The translations under genes and the position numbers were made by a program. From UBA4582 sp047629195 (GTDB lineage: Bacteria > Pseudomonadota > Gammaproteobacteria > Pseudomonadales > Azotimanducaceae): a stretch of 64,000 bases of DNA. Below the pieces are notes generated by a model, which saw only the letters and a program-made list of their open reading frames with translations, was not told the DNA's origin and searched no databases. The stretch's first letter is position 1. Every line of letters starts with the position of its first letter. Positions 34,515-43,741 of the stretch are shown here, piece by piece. The DNA lies in assembly GCA_047629195.1 (NCBI GenBank), contig JBLHWY010000008.1, forward strand, positions 18,610 through 82,609, read 5' to 3'.

Positions 34515-35255
34515 ATGACTCAAGTATGGAACCTATTGTCTCCCAGACCCTTAGAAGCTGAGCAATTTGATAGCTTGGAATCTGTACTCGCTTGCGAGGG
34601 AGAGCAAGTTAACACTTCTGACATGAGCACGCTCAATCGAGTTAAAGTGGGTCAATCGAGCTATTATGTAAAGAAATACCATCGTGGTGGACGATATTTT
34701 CGTCGTCGGCTTGGTCGCTCGCGTGTTCGGGCAGAATGGGAAAATTGCTTTTATTTTAATAGCATAGGCGTTCCTACTGCAAGATTGGTAGGTTATGGCG
34801 AGCGTAGGGGGTTGTTTGGCGAGCGTATCGGCGCATTGGTGATAGAAGAGCTCGAAAATGTCCAGGATATGGCCAAAGTGCTGAAGTCAGGGCACCCCAG
34901 GTTGCAGGATAAATCGTGGCTAGGAGCGGTCACTGCTAAGATCGCGTGCTATACAAAAAGGCTACATGAACAGGGCTTTGTTCATGGTGACTTGAAGTTA
35001 CGTAATATTCTGGTCGGTTTTGGCGCCGACCCAGAAGTCTACATAATTGACTGTCCTGATGGCTCAATAAAAAAGGGTGTTTTATTTACCCGCGGCGTAG
35101 TGAAAGACCTTGCATGCCTTGATCGGACTGCGAGGGAATATTTATCCAGATCACAGCGGCTAAGCTTCTATAGATGTTATAGTGATACCGTTAATCTGAA
35201 AGCATACGAAAAGTATCAGATCAGGCGCATACTCACATTTTTTGATGGGAGATAG
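34515..35255 (+). CDS. LPS core kinase-like protein, InaA/RIO-type fold
   Basis: 246 residues. The catalytic loop FVHGDLKLRNILV carries Asp159 and Asn164, and IIDCPD carries Asp179, so the active-site residues are complete. The N-terminal YYVKKYHRGGRYFRRRLG holds a candidate ATP-binding Lys. It fits the second small kinase that follows waaP in the Pseudomonas core cluster. The sugar and position phosphorylated are unknown. It starts 16 nt after waaP. The 121-nt stretch to the next start holds only a 14-codon frame. Confidence 0.82.
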   Translation: MTQVWNLLSPRPLEAEQFDSLESVLACEGEQVNTSDMSTLNRVKVGQSSYYVKKYHRGGRYFRRRLGRSRVRAEWENCFYFNSIGVPTARLVGYGERRGLFGERIGALVIEELENVQDMAKVLKSGHPRLQDKSWLGAVTAKIACYTKRLHEQGFVHGDLKLRNILVGFGADPEVYIIDCPDGSIKKGVLFTRGVVKDLACLDRTAREYLSRSQRLSFYRCYSDTVNLKAYEKYQIRRILTFFDGR

Positions 35256-35376
35256 TGTTATGAAAACATTTATAGTCATCGGGTTTGTGCTTGCAAAGCA
35301 TTAAATTGAATAGGGTTGGTTTTGAGCCCCAATTTGTTTGCGAGTAGGAATCAGCAAAGGATGCGTTTTACTTAAG

Positions 35377-36828
35377 ATGGATACTGTTGACCCCAAAGGA
35401 CTTATAAAACTTGGTAGGGCTGTCGAAGCACCATTCCGGATGGAAGTTTCATTGTCCGACTATGCTGCGCCGCTGGTTTGTAAGCAAATATTCAGGTTAT
35501 TACCTGGCAAGCGATTAGTCGCCCTTGCTGAATTTGAAGGCAAAGATGTACTCGTAAAAATATTTCTGGGCAGGATGGCCAAGCGTAACAAGGAGCGCGA
35601 ACTAATCGGCGTCCGGCATATCGCTGATGCTGATGTCAGAACACCTGCGTTACTTTGGCAAGGTAAAACGGAATGTGGTCACGGTGAAATATTGGCATTC
35701 GAATATTTGCCTGATGCGATCAGCTTGTTCGACCGCTGGCGGGATGCCGTAGGAGACGACGAGCGTATAGATATTCTCACGAGAGCAATGATACTGATTG
35801 CGCGCTTGCACAAAAAAGGTGTCGTCCAGGAAGACATCCATCTAGCTAATTTTTTATTATCCAATGGACGTTTGTTTACCATTGACGGCGGCGGGATCAG
35901 CAAAGCAACGCAAGGTGCATTACCCGTAGGTTTAAGTCTGCACAATCTCGGTTGGTTCTTCGCTCAGTTTTATCCAAGATTTGATGACTTTGTTAAAGTA
36001 GTGCTGCCTGCATACGAGGCTGTCAGAGCCTGGGATGCTGATGAGCGCAGGATTGAACTGCTTCAGTCCGAAGTATTGAAAAATAGAGAAAGTCGTAAGA
36101 AAAACTATTTGGATAAAGTGTTTCGTGATTGTACGCGTTTTGCCTGCGAGAAATCCTTTAATAGATATCAGGTTTGTGAGCGAAGCGCGCTGAATGAAGA
36201 CCTATTGCCAATCTTGAATGATCCAAACGGCTATATGGCGCGCGGAGTAGTGTTGAAGAACGGGAATTCTTCGACTGTCTGTTTGGTGCGAACTGGAAAT
36301 CGCTCGCTGGTGATCAAGCGTTATAATATCAAAGGGCCGTGGCATGCAATTCGTCGTGCTTTCCGCAAAAGCCGCGCCTGGACCGCGTGGTCGAATGCCT
36401 ACAGGATGGAGTTTTTCGGCATACGCTCACTAAAACCGATTGCAATGATTGAAAACCGTACCGGCGCTATACGCGGCACTGCCTACTTGATCACGGAGTA
36501 TATTGAAGGAGTTGATGCGCTAGAGTGTTTGAGAAATATGAAAAAACCAAATGGTGAGCTGGAGGCGCTGGCTGGTATTCTAAACGATCTGTCTGAGAGT
36601 AAGATTACCCACGGTGACCTAAAAGCGACAAACTTCCTTATGGCAGAGGGTGGGCCGGTCATCATCGACCTTGATGCGATGCGAGAACATAAGACTCAGG
36701 CTAGTTTTCATCGGGCTTTTAGCAAAGATCTAGACCGCTTCATGCAGAACTGGAAGGATCAGCCAGAAGTCGCGAGCCAATTTGAGGGCCTGCTGAGCCA
36801 AGTCAAGATAACAGCAACTGCTGAATAG
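35377..36828 (+). CDS. Tandem two-domain LPS kinase-like protein (WapQ-like)
   Basis: Two kinase-like domains in one chain. Domain 1 (about 1-235) has an altered catalytic loop, VVQEDIHLANFLL with Asp153, and FTIDGGG with Asp170. Domain 2 (about 285-480) has the usual THGDLKATNFL with Asp414 and IIDLDAM with Asp431. Counted from ATG 35377 it has 483 residues, close to the roughly 475-residue kinase that precedes the carbamoyltransferase in P. aeruginosa. The start is uncertain: neither ATG 35377 nor TTG 35338 has a clear SD. His/Gly of the HGD loop is replaced in domain 1, which may have altered activity. Confidence 0.8.
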   Translation: MDTVDPKGLIKLGRAVEAPFRMEVSLSDYAAPLVCKQIFRLLPGKRLVALAEFEGKDVLVKIFLGRMAKRNKERELIGVRHIADADVRTPALLWQGKTECGHGEILAFEYLPDAISLFDRWRDAVGDDERIDILTRAMILIARLHKKGVVQEDIHLANFLLSNGRLFTIDGGGISKATQGALPVGLSLHNLGWFFAQFYPRFDDFVKVVLPAYEAVRAWDADERRIELLQSEVLKNRESRKKNYLDKVFRDCTRFACEKSFNRYQVCERSALNEDLLPILNDPNGYMARGVVLKNGNSSTVCLVRTGNRSLVIKRYNIKGPWHAIRRAFRKSRAWTAWSNAYRMEFFGIRSLKPIAMIENRTGAIRGTAYLITEYIEGVDALECLRNMKKPNGELEALAGILNDLSESKITHGDLKATNFLMAEGGPVIIDLDAMREHKTQASFHRAFSKDLDRFMQNWKDQPEVASQFEGLLSQVKITATAE

Positions 36829-36891
36829 TACAGACTCATCGGCGCCAATAAGTTAATATGGTGATAGTTCTTCTCTTACTGGATATCTTTA

Positions 36892-38631
36892 TTGTCCTTA
36901 ACAATTCTTGGGTTGTCCGGCGCCTTAAGCCATGATCCCTCAGCCGCATTATATATCGATGGAAAGCTCATCGCGGCGGCCGAGGAAGAAAGGTTCATAC
37001 GGAAAAAGCACGCTACTCATCATATGCCTGTGGAAGCCGCAAGATTCTGTCTTGAATATGCGGGTATCCAGCCATCCGATATTGATGTTGTTGCCCTCCC
37101 TTATGCCGAAATAAGCATATTCACTCCTGCGCGCTGGCATTACGCCAAAAGGTATTGGTATGCCCCTGATCGCGTACTTGATGTGTTGTTCAATGGTAAC
37201 CGTCGTTATCGTCGATATATTCGTCGGGTGCGTGAATTGCTTGAGGCGCTCAATGTTGACTGGCGCAAGGTTGAATTTGATTCAATTGAGCATCACGTTG
37301 CACATGCCAGTAGCGCGTATCACTTAAGTGGTTTTAAGGAAAAGACTGCAATACTTGGTATTGATGGGAAAGGCGAATACGCGACCACTTTCTTTGGTTA
37401 CGGTGAAAATGGTGTGATTCATAAAATCAAAGAATTTTATGATCCCGACTCCCTCGGCCAACTCTATGCCTCTTTCACTGAGTACTTGGGATTTGAGATG
37501 CTCGACGGCGAGTACAAGGTCATGGGCATGGCGCCTTACGGGGACCCGGGGCTGTACGACCTTTCTAGACTCATCGAATTTGATGGTAAAGAAATCAAAG
37601 TGGATACCAAGTTGGTCAATACGGTTGGCCTTAGGAGATACAAGGAGGGCGGAAAGGGTTTTTTCTTTAGTCAGGCACTTGTTGACTGGTTGGGTCCTAG
37701 GCGTAAAGGTGACATTGCCGATGACCCTTATGTTCATTATGCCGCTGCGATTCAAAATATGTATGAGAGTATTTCTCTTAAATTGATCGACTACTACCTC
37801 GGAGATATTCTTAAGGAAACCGGTAAGCTCGTATTTGCCGGGGGTGGAGCTCTGAATGTTAAGCTCAATCAGAAAATACTAGAGTTGCCTTATGTAGACG
37901 AACTATTTGTTCAGCCAGCTGCCAACGATTCTGGCACGTCCGTTGGGGCTGCGTCATATGCCAGCTGGAAACGCGGAGTTCCCCCAGAGACTCTGAAGCA
38001 CGTATATCTTGGTCCTGACTACACCAATGAAAACTGTATCCAGGCCTGTGAAGCACATCCTGGAAAGCCTGATTTTGAACTGATTGAAAATGTACCCCTT
38101 AAAGCAGCGGAGTTGATCGCTGAAGGGCATCCTATTGCATGGTTTCAAGGACGAATGGAATTCGGACCGAGGGCGCTTGGCGGCAGAAGTATTTTAGGTC
38201 GAGCGGATCAGCCAGGTATTGCTGACAAAATTAACAGTCAGATAAAATTCAGAGAGCGCTGGCGACCTTTCTGTCCTAGTGTTTTGGATTCTGTTGCTAA
38301 GGAAATTATGCAGTCTGACCATCCAGCAGACTACATGACAATAACATTCGATGTGGCAGATGAGTGGAAGCAGAGAATGCCTGAAGTTGTTCACGAAGAT
38401 GGCAGTGCCAGAATCCAAGTTGTTAAGGCTAAAACTAATCCCAAGTACCACCAGCTACTAACTGAAATACAAACGATAACGGGTACTGGCGTGGTCTTGA
38501 ACACATCACTCAATCGACGTGGAGAACCTATGGTTTGCAGCCCTAGAGATGCGCTTGATATGTTCTTTGGCTCAGATTTGCAATATCTTATGCTCGAAGA
38601 TTTACTTGTGACGAAACGCCAGGAAGCATAA
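36892..38631 (+). CDS. NodU/CmcH-family carbamoyltransferase, probably of the LPS core
   Basis: 579 residues. The N-terminal kinase-like (ASKHA fold) domain begins LGLSGALSHDPSAAL with AAAEEERFIRKKHATHHMP, then HHVAHASSAYH and GIDGKGEYATTF. The C-terminal Carbam_trans_C domain includes FQGRMEFGPRALGGRSIL and NTSLNRRGEPMVCSP. Carbamoyl phosphate and ATP are the expected donors. The P. aeruginosa core bears a carbamoyl group on heptose II, and a homologue sits at the same place after the tandem kinase. Start TTG 36892 with GGAT 8 nt upstream. Confidence 0.88.
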   Translation: MSLTILGLSGALSHDPSAALYIDGKLIAAAEEERFIRKKHATHHMPVEAARFCLEYAGIQPSDIDVVALPYAEISIFTPARWHYAKRYWYAPDRVLDVLFNGNRRYRRYIRRVRELLEALNVDWRKVEFDSIEHHVAHASSAYHLSGFKEKTAILGIDGKGEYATTFFGYGENGVIHKIKEFYDPDSLGQLYASFTEYLGFEMLDGEYKVMGMAPYGDPGLYDLSRLIEFDGKEIKVDTKLVNTVGLRRYKEGGKGFFFSQALVDWLGPRRKGDIADDPYVHYAAAIQNMYESISLKLIDYYLGDILKETGKLVFAGGGALNVKLNQKILELPYVDELFVQPAANDSGTSVGAASYASWKRGVPPETLKHVYLGPDYTNENCIQACEAHPGKPDFELIENVPLKAAELIAEGHPIAWFQGRMEFGPRALGGRSILGRADQPGIADKINSQIKFRERWRPFCPSVLDSVAKEIMQSDHPADYMTITFDVADEWKQRMPEVVHEDGSARIQVVKAKTNPKYHQLLTEIQTITGTGVVLNTSLNRRGEPMVCSPRDALDMFFGSDLQYLMLEDLLVTKRQEA

Positions 38632-38635
38632 TGCC

Positions 38636-39793
38636 ATGGCCAGTATCGATAGCGGTCGAAGTGAGTGTTTGAACGTTGTTCAAATTTGTCACGATTACGA
38701 AGGCCCCTTTCAGTCTGTTTGCCAGCAATATAGTTCGGCATTAAGTGATTGCCACGTAACTACCCTCTTTTTGAGAGGAAAACCTGACCCTGGAGTCAAG
38801 AAGCGAACCGGTGGAGATGAGGTCGTTTTTTTGGATCAGGGTGACGGTGCTCTAAGCGGCATCAAGTGGACAACTATTTATCAAGTCTACAAGTTATTCA
38901 AACAGTCATCCTTTGATCTTGCAATCGCTCACCGTTATAAATCTATCTACCTTGCTGGTTTGATGAGCTACTTTTTCCCGTTAAAGCTAGTGCTAGGTGT
39001 TGCCCATGAGCACAAGGTATTTAGGAGAATCACCCGATCCCTGTTTGTTACATTTTGGCGCAAGCGTATAGTGATATTAGGCGTTTCAGACTCTGTTACA
39101 AGAGATATAGATGCTAGCTGCTCTGGGCTTAAGGCTCAGGGCCGACTTTATACACTTAACAACTGTATCGATTTTTCAAAAAAGGCTGAATTTCTAAGCA
39201 GCGCTGAATCTAGGAAAGCGCTGGGTGTTTCATCAGAGGCCCTATTGTTGGGTACCGTAGGCCGTCTGGTGGCGAAAAAAAACCATGCCCTACTAATACA
39301 AGGTTTTGCAAGAGCAGAGCTACCTGAGAGCGCAAGGTTATTGTTGATTGGGTCCGGACCTGAGGAGAATAACTTAAAAGAGCTCGCTGTCGACCTAGAG
39401 ATTGAAGACCGAGTGATATTTACCGGGCATATTCCTGAGGCATTTCGGTACTTGCGAGCTCTCGATATTTTCGTTTTTTCATCTGGAGACGCAGAAGCTT
39501 TCGGGGTTGTATTACTTGAGGCTATGCTTGCAGAGATTCCGATAATCAGTTCGAATGCGAAGGGACCTGCCGAAGTCATTAAAGACACTGGCTGGCTTTT
39601 TGATTTATCCAGGGTTGAGGATCTTGCTAAGACGCTGTCCTGCGTAACTTCGCTGTCTGAGGCTGATCGGAAAACTAGAACCGCTGCGGCGATTGTACGG
39701 CTTGAAAGTGAATATAGTACGACCAGATTTCGGCAAAACCTATGGAGTATTAAACAAATGGTGGAACTCAAGCTGCATTCACCCGCCCCATGA
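38636..39793 (+). CDS. GT4-family glycosyltransferase of the LPS core
   Basis: 385 residues, GT-B fold. The C-terminal half shows the GT4 signature: LLGTVGRLVAKKNHALLIQG, LLLIGSGPEENNLKELA, VIFTGHIPE and EAFGVVLLEAMLAEIPII with the two Glu of the EX7E motif. The N-terminal half includes AHRYKSIYLAGL. It resembles WapH-type core glycosyltransferases more than WaaG, but the sugar cannot be fixed by reading. Starts 4 nt after the carbamoyltransferase stop. Confidence 0.85.
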   Translation: MASIDSGRSECLNVVQICHDYEGPFQSVCQQYSSALSDCHVTTLFLRGKPDPGVKKRTGGDEVVFLDQGDGALSGIKWTTIYQVYKLFKQSSFDLAIAHRYKSIYLAGLMSYFFPLKLVLGVAHEHKVFRRITRSLFVTFWRKRIVILGVSDSVTRDIDASCSGLKAQGRLYTLNNCIDFSKKAEFLSSAESRKALGVSSEALLLGTVGRLVAKKNHALLIQGFARAELPESARLLLIGSGPEENNLKELAVDLEIEDRVIFTGHIPEAFRYLRALDIFVFSSGDAEAFGVVLLEAMLAEIPIISSNAKGPAEVIKDTGWLFDLSRVEDLAKTLSCVTSLSEADRKTRTAAAIVRLESEYSTTRFRQNLWSIKQMVELKLHSPAP

Positions 39794-39832
39794 GAGACGT
39801 TACTTAACAACCAGGAAATAGAGAAAAGTAAA

Positions 39833-41248
39833 ATGAACCTACCACGTTTCGACAATGCCAGAGTTCTGACCCTGGGTGATGCCATGCTTGACCGATATTG
39901 GCATGGCACAACTTCACGTATTTCTGCTGAGGCCCCAGTTCCGGTTGTTGATGTCAATATCGTTGAGGATCGATTGGGGGGTGCTGCGAATGTCGTCCTT
40001 AATGTTGCTGCGCTAGGTGCTAAATCTACGCTGGTTGCGACCCTGGGCGAAGATGAATATGGTGCAATAATCAGGAGTAAACTAGCTTCTGCTGCCATTC
40101 GAGATTTTTGTATTTCGATGCCCAATCATAAGACAGTTGCCAAGCTACGAATTGTCAGCCAGGGACAACAGCTAGTGCGAGCTGATTTTGAGGAAATCAG
40201 GGATATCCCCTATGAATCTCTTGAAGAAATGTTCATCCTTGGGCTTGACGACTGCGACGTAGTTATTATGTCAGACTATGACAAAGGCACAATTAGTGAT
40301 CCAGCGAGATTTATTCGCGCTGCGAATGAAAAAAGTAAGCCTGTGTTGGTAGATCCCAAGTTCAAAGATTTTTCTCAATACGCGGGTGCAACTATCATTA
40401 AGCCCAATAGAACTGAGTTTCTAAAATCTGTTGGCGCGTGGCAGTCTGAAACTGAACTGGTTGAAAAATGCCGCTCTATGATTGAGAAGCTTGGCATTGA
40501 AGCATTGCTCGTCACCCGTGACAGTGAAGGTCTAACGCTGGTTCAAAAGGGCAAGCCTGAGATACATCTACCGGCTCGAAAAAGAGAAGTTTATGACTTA
40601 AGTGGCGCTGGTGACACTGTGGTCGCTACCCTTGCAACCGCTTTATCTGCCGGTGAAACTTTAGCGGATGCAGTAGGTCTTGCCAATATTGCAGCGGGAA
40701 TTGCAGTGAGCAAACCCGGTATCGTGAGCGTGAGCGGACCAGAGCTTAGGCTCGAATTGGCTGAGGACATGGGGTACAGCAAGGGTGTGATGACTCAAGA
40801 ACAGCTGTTCAGAACGGCGGAAGAAGCTCGGGGTCGGGGCGAAAAACTCGTATTTACCAACGGTTGTTTCGATATTCTGCATGCCGGACATGTTGATTAC
40901 TTAGTTGAAGCGCGTGCCAGGGGTGACAGGCTTATTATTGCAATCAACGATGACCAAAGCGTTCATCGTCTTAAAGGTGAGGGCCGGCCTATCAATACTG
41001 TCGATAGAAGAATGGCAATGTTAGCCGGTTTAGCCTCTGTCGACTGGGTGGTTTCGTACTCGGAGGACACACCTGAAAAATTGTTGCAGAAGTTAAAACC
41101 CGATGTGCTGGTTAAAGGTGGCGATTATGGTATTGATGAAGTAGTGGGTGCCGATATTGTCCGGAGCTACAATGGCGAAGTTGCTGTTTTAAACCTTATT
41201 GAGGACTGCTCGACGACTGCGATTGTTGAAAAAATCAAAAATTTGTAG
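39833..41248 (+). CDS. hldE: Bifunctional heptose-7-phosphate kinase/heptose-1-phosphate adenylyltransferase
   Basis: Makes ADP-heptose for WaaC/WaaF. 471 residues. The N-terminal ribokinase-like domain (about 1-315) has DAMLDRYWHG, AEAPVPVVDV, DRLGGAANVVLNVAALG and the catalytic LSGAGDTVVATLA. The C-terminal cytidylyltransferase-like domain has FTNGCFDILHAGHVDYL (HxGH) and VKGGDYG. Its place in the core cluster links precursor supply with transfer. Its end faces the aldo/keto reductase gene across 34 bp. Confidence 0.96.
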   Translation: MNLPRFDNARVLTLGDAMLDRYWHGTTSRISAEAPVPVVDVNIVEDRLGGAANVVLNVAALGAKSTLVATLGEDEYGAIIRSKLASAAIRDFCISMPNHKTVAKLRIVSQGQQLVRADFEEIRDIPYESLEEMFILGLDDCDVVIMSDYDKGTISDPARFIRAANEKSKPVLVDPKFKDFSQYAGATIIKPNRTEFLKSVGAWQSETELVEKCRSMIEKLGIEALLVTRDSEGLTLVQKGKPEIHLPARKREVYDLSGAGDTVVATLATALSAGETLADAVGLANIAAGIAVSKPGIVSVSGPELRLELAEDMGYSKGVMTQEQLFRTAEEARGRGEKLVFTNGCFDILHAGHVDYLVEARARGDRLIIAINDDQSVHRLKGEGRPINTVDRRMAMLAGLASVDWVVSYSEDTPEKLLQKLKPDVLVKGGDYGIDEVVGADIVRSYNGEVAVLNLIEDCSTTAIVEKIKNL

Positions 41249-41282
41249 GTTGGTTTTGATCTTAATCTAAAGCGCTGAAGAA

Positions 41283-42080
41283 TTATTCGGTTGCGTGCAG
41301 CAAGGCCAGGACGTTTTCGTTCAGATGCTCAGGACTAATTGTTCCAATTATCGCTGAGGTTACGGCGGACGAGGACATCGCAAACTTTAGTGCCTCGGAC
41401 GAGTCAATCGCGTGACCGCTCGCCAGTACCTTTTTCAATAGTACCCCTTTGTTAAGTTGCTCAGCTCTTTTTATGACCTGAAGTTGGTCCGTTTCGTTTT
41501 GGTTGTAAGTTATCATCGCTGTGTCTAATTCATCTAGGGCTAACAGTCCCCCCTGAACTGAATTAGTGGAAGCTCCAATCATCCGAATGTATCCTTTTTC
41601 CTGATACTTCCTGAGTACTGAGATCACGTCTGTGTTTTCCAGGTTGTCGACATCCTGTTTGTTGCAATGAACTAGTACCAAATCGAGATAGTCGGTTTGC
41701 AGCATCCTTAGGCTGTGCTCGAGGCTATCGATGGTTGTTTTAGCGGAAAAATTATAGCTAGAATTACCTTTGCTGAAACTTTCACCGACTTTCGTGCTGA
41801 TGATCCATTGCTCTCTTGAGCCTTTGAGAAGTTTTCCGAGGCGCTCTTCGCTGGTGCCATAGGCTGGTGCCGTATCCAGAAAATTGATTCCAAGCTCGCG
41901 TGCAACCCGCAGCAAGCTTTGTAATTGCCTATCTGTCGGCAATACAAATTTAACTGGATACTTTAGCCCGGTATTTCGCCCAAACTTAACAGTACCTAGA
42001 CCAAAAGGAGAAACTTTGATGCCTGAACCACCAAGCGCGCGATATGTGTCAGATGTTAGCACTGGTAAATGATCAGCCAT
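41283..42080 (-). CDS. Aldo/keto reductase
   Basis: 265 residues from ATG 42080. ALGGSGIKVSPFGLGTVKFG opens the barrel, with FLDTAPAYGTSEERLGKLL (Asp, Tyr), ISTKVG (Lys) and LVLVHCN (His) as the catalytic tetrad and SAIIGTISPEHL as the cofactor site. Its ATG shares a base with the stop of the FAD oxidoreductase (TGATG), so translation is coupled. A GTG at 42098 would add six residues. A similar reductase/FAD-protein pair lies in the P. aeruginosa LPS region, but no function is established. Confidence 0.9.
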   Translation of the reverse strand: MADHLPVLTSDTYRALGGSGIKVSPFGLGTVKFGRNTGLKYPVKFVLPTDRQLQSLLRVARELGINFLDTAPAYGTSEERLGKLLKGSREQWIISTKVGESFSKGNSSYNFSAKTTIDSLEHSLRMLQTDYLDLVLVHCNKQDVDNLENTDVISVLRKYQEKGYIRMIGASTNSVQGGLLALDELDTAMITYNQNETDQLQVIKRAEQLNKGVLLKKVLASGHAIDSSEALKFAMSSSAVTSAIIGTISPEHLNENVLALLHATE

Positions 42081-43249
42081 CAAAACAGATCGTCCCAAGG
42101 GGCTTTGCCAATGGTTGCATGTGGCAGGTTGTAACTTGGCACTTTAATGAACTTGGGCGAAAAGCTGACTTTCTCAGCTGCAAGGTTCGCTAGCATGGGC
42201 GTTAATGTGAGTTTAGTTGGCCAGCAAACCATGACGTTTTCGAACATCTCTACGAATGGAAAGTCTGGTCGCGTATTACTATTTTGGGAAGGCTCAGCTC
42301 TATCGATATTGAAGCTGGACCATTTCATTTTCGTTAAATCGACCCAAGGGAGTAAGTCAGACAGCTCTTTCTGAGCAGCCTGGATTTGTTCTTCGCTCGA
42401 TTTTCCTACGCCAGTCTCCGCCAAATTCCCTCCAAGATACCAAACTGACTCGCCATCTTTACACTTATGTGTTGTAAACGTCACCCTGGGTTTGGCTGCC
42501 GCCCGAAGTGAAACTGCGTGTGCATAAATAGTTGGCAATTTCCCCTTAACAACCACTTGGTGGAGGGGGCGTCGCTGCATGCTAATCAAATTGATATTTG
42601 CGTCTCGTATTAGCGCTTGATTGCCCGCGCCAGCAGCGAAGATGTAAATATCTGCGCGCACGATATCTCCGGTGGCAAGCGTGATGCCTGTGACCTTTCC
42701 TTGCGCATCTGTGTTGATACTCGGTGCATCCTGGTAGATGGATGCCGCATAAGGCTGGCTGAGTTGTTGTATTAGCGACGGGGTATCAAGAACCAGGTCT
42801 TCTAAAGCGTAGAGGGCTCCCTTGAAGCGTGCGTTGTCAAAGACGTGTGGGTAATCATTTCGATCGAGTGAATTGATGCGACCTCTTAGCGACTTACTAC
42901 CAAAGAATGCGGTGACCTTGGAAGCGAGCGCGCCGTCGGAAAACATATGATAGGTTTCTGACAATATCTTGCTGCCCGACAGATCAACCTGGCCGTTGCG
43001 ATTGATACAATCTCGCCAAACACTTGGCATTTGAGCGATAGATTCGGAAGCCGGTGTGGTGAAACCTCCTAGCGTGTATTTTATCCCGCCATGGATCATG
43101 CCTTGTGATGCGAGCGATTGGCCAGATCCCAGCTTGTCTTTCTCAAACAAAAGGGTCTGATAACCTTGGTTTGAAAATTGATTGAGCAGCCACAGTCCGC
43201 AAACGCCGCCGCCTATTATTGCTATTTGAGTGTTGGTTTGAAATGGCAT
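42080..43249 (-). CDS. FAD-dependent oxidoreductase (DAO/glycine-oxidase-like fold)
   Basis: 389 residues. The N-terminal dinucleotide site is IAIIGGGVCGLWLLNQF, followed by LFEKDKLGSGQSLASQGMIHGG, the pattern of the D-amino-acid oxidase and glycerol-3-phosphate dehydrogenase superfamily; IYIFAAGAGNQAL marks the second FAD contact. Substrate unknown. Coupled to the downstream aldo/keto reductase, so the two may act in sequence on one carbonyl/amine or polyol compound. Divergent from the Cys-rich gene across 72 bp. Confidence 0.85.
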   Translation of the reverse strand: MPFQTNTQIAIIGGGVCGLWLLNQFSNQGYQTLLFEKDKLGSGQSLASQGMIHGGIKYTLGGFTTPASESIAQMPSVWRDCINRNGQVDLSGSKILSETYHMFSDGALASKVTAFFGSKSLRGRINSLDRNDYPHVFDNARFKGALYALEDLVLDTPSLIQQLSQPYAASIYQDAPSINTDAQGKVTGITLATGDIVRADIYIFAAGAGNQALIRDANINLISMQRRPLHQVVVKGKLPTIYAHAVSLRAAAKPRVTFTTHKCKDGESVWYLGGNLAETGVGKSSEEQIQAAQKELSDLLPWVDLTKMKWSSFNIDRAEPSQNSNTRPDFPFVEMFENVMVCWPTKLTLTPMLANLAAEKVSFSPKFIKVPSYNLPHATIGKAPWDDLF

Positions 43250-43321
43250 GGTCTTTCGCTTGGGTTTGTCGGCAACAGATTATACCATTGCGCAGAATAC
43301 ATTGGGATCAAGAGCTGTGCG

Positions 43322-43741
43322 ATGCAAGACTCATTAGAGCGAAATGCCTCAATACAATCGGAGAGCATATTTTGCGCTGCATGCGGGGCGAGTATGACCT
43401 GTGGAGCATTGCGTGATATTGATGACTGCTGGTGTAAAACTTTCCCTCGATTGCCAGAAAATGGCGATATTTCTGACAAAGAATGTATTTGTCCCTCTTG
43501 CCTGGGAAGTCGGCTCGAAGTCGTAGTGCACAAGGAAATTGAGGCAAACGGAGTCGACGGCATAATATCTTTGGCTCAGCCGGCTTTACCTGACGCCAAT
43601 ACAACCACCCTAGGGAGTCATGCGCTGGAAGAGTTCATTGACTATCGGCTTGAAAATGGCGCCTTTGTTTTTTCAGCATGGTTTCATCTCAAAAGAGGTT
43701 ACTGTTGTGGCAGTGGCTGTAGGAACTGCCCCTTTGAGTAG
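43322..43741 (+). CDS. Cysteine-rich CWC domain fused to DUF5522
   Basis: 139 residues with two probable metal-binding modules. The first (about 16-60) is a cysteine-rich CWC-type domain: Cys18, Cys21, Cys27, Cys36 and Cys38 (CWC at 36-38), then Cys55, Cys57 and Cys60. The second, at the C-terminus, is DUF5522-like: FHLKRGYCCGSGCRNCPFE with Cys128, Cys129, Cys133 and Cys136. I chose ATG 43322 because it removes an unconvincing upstream extension. The last 8 nt overlap the waaA start, hinting at coupled translation. Function unknown; zinc or Fe-S binding is inferred from the cysteines. Confidence 0.8.
   Translation: MQDSLERNASIQSESIFCAACGASMTCGALRDIDDCWCKTFPRLPENGDISDKECICPSCLGSRLEVVVHKEIEANGVDGIISLAQPALPDANTTTLGSHALEEFIDYRLENGAFVFSAWFHLKRGYCCGSGCRNCPFE

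Noticed and set aside
35256..35376. Lost third small kinase gene between the single and tandem kinases
   Set aside because: Pseudomonas has an extra kinase here, but this 121-bp gap contains only a 14-codon frame with no kinase motif, so no pseudogene can be claimed.
39148..40125. 325-codon open frame on the reverse strand
   Set aside because: It lies wholly antisense to the glycosyltransferase and hldE genes, is Ser/Arg-rich, matches no family and has no SD; both sense genes have clear conserved motifs.
43178..43321. N-terminal extension of the CWC-DUF5522 protein
   Set aside because: It overlaps the start of the divergent FAD oxidoreductase gene and adds residues without any domain; ATG 43322 is the simpler start.
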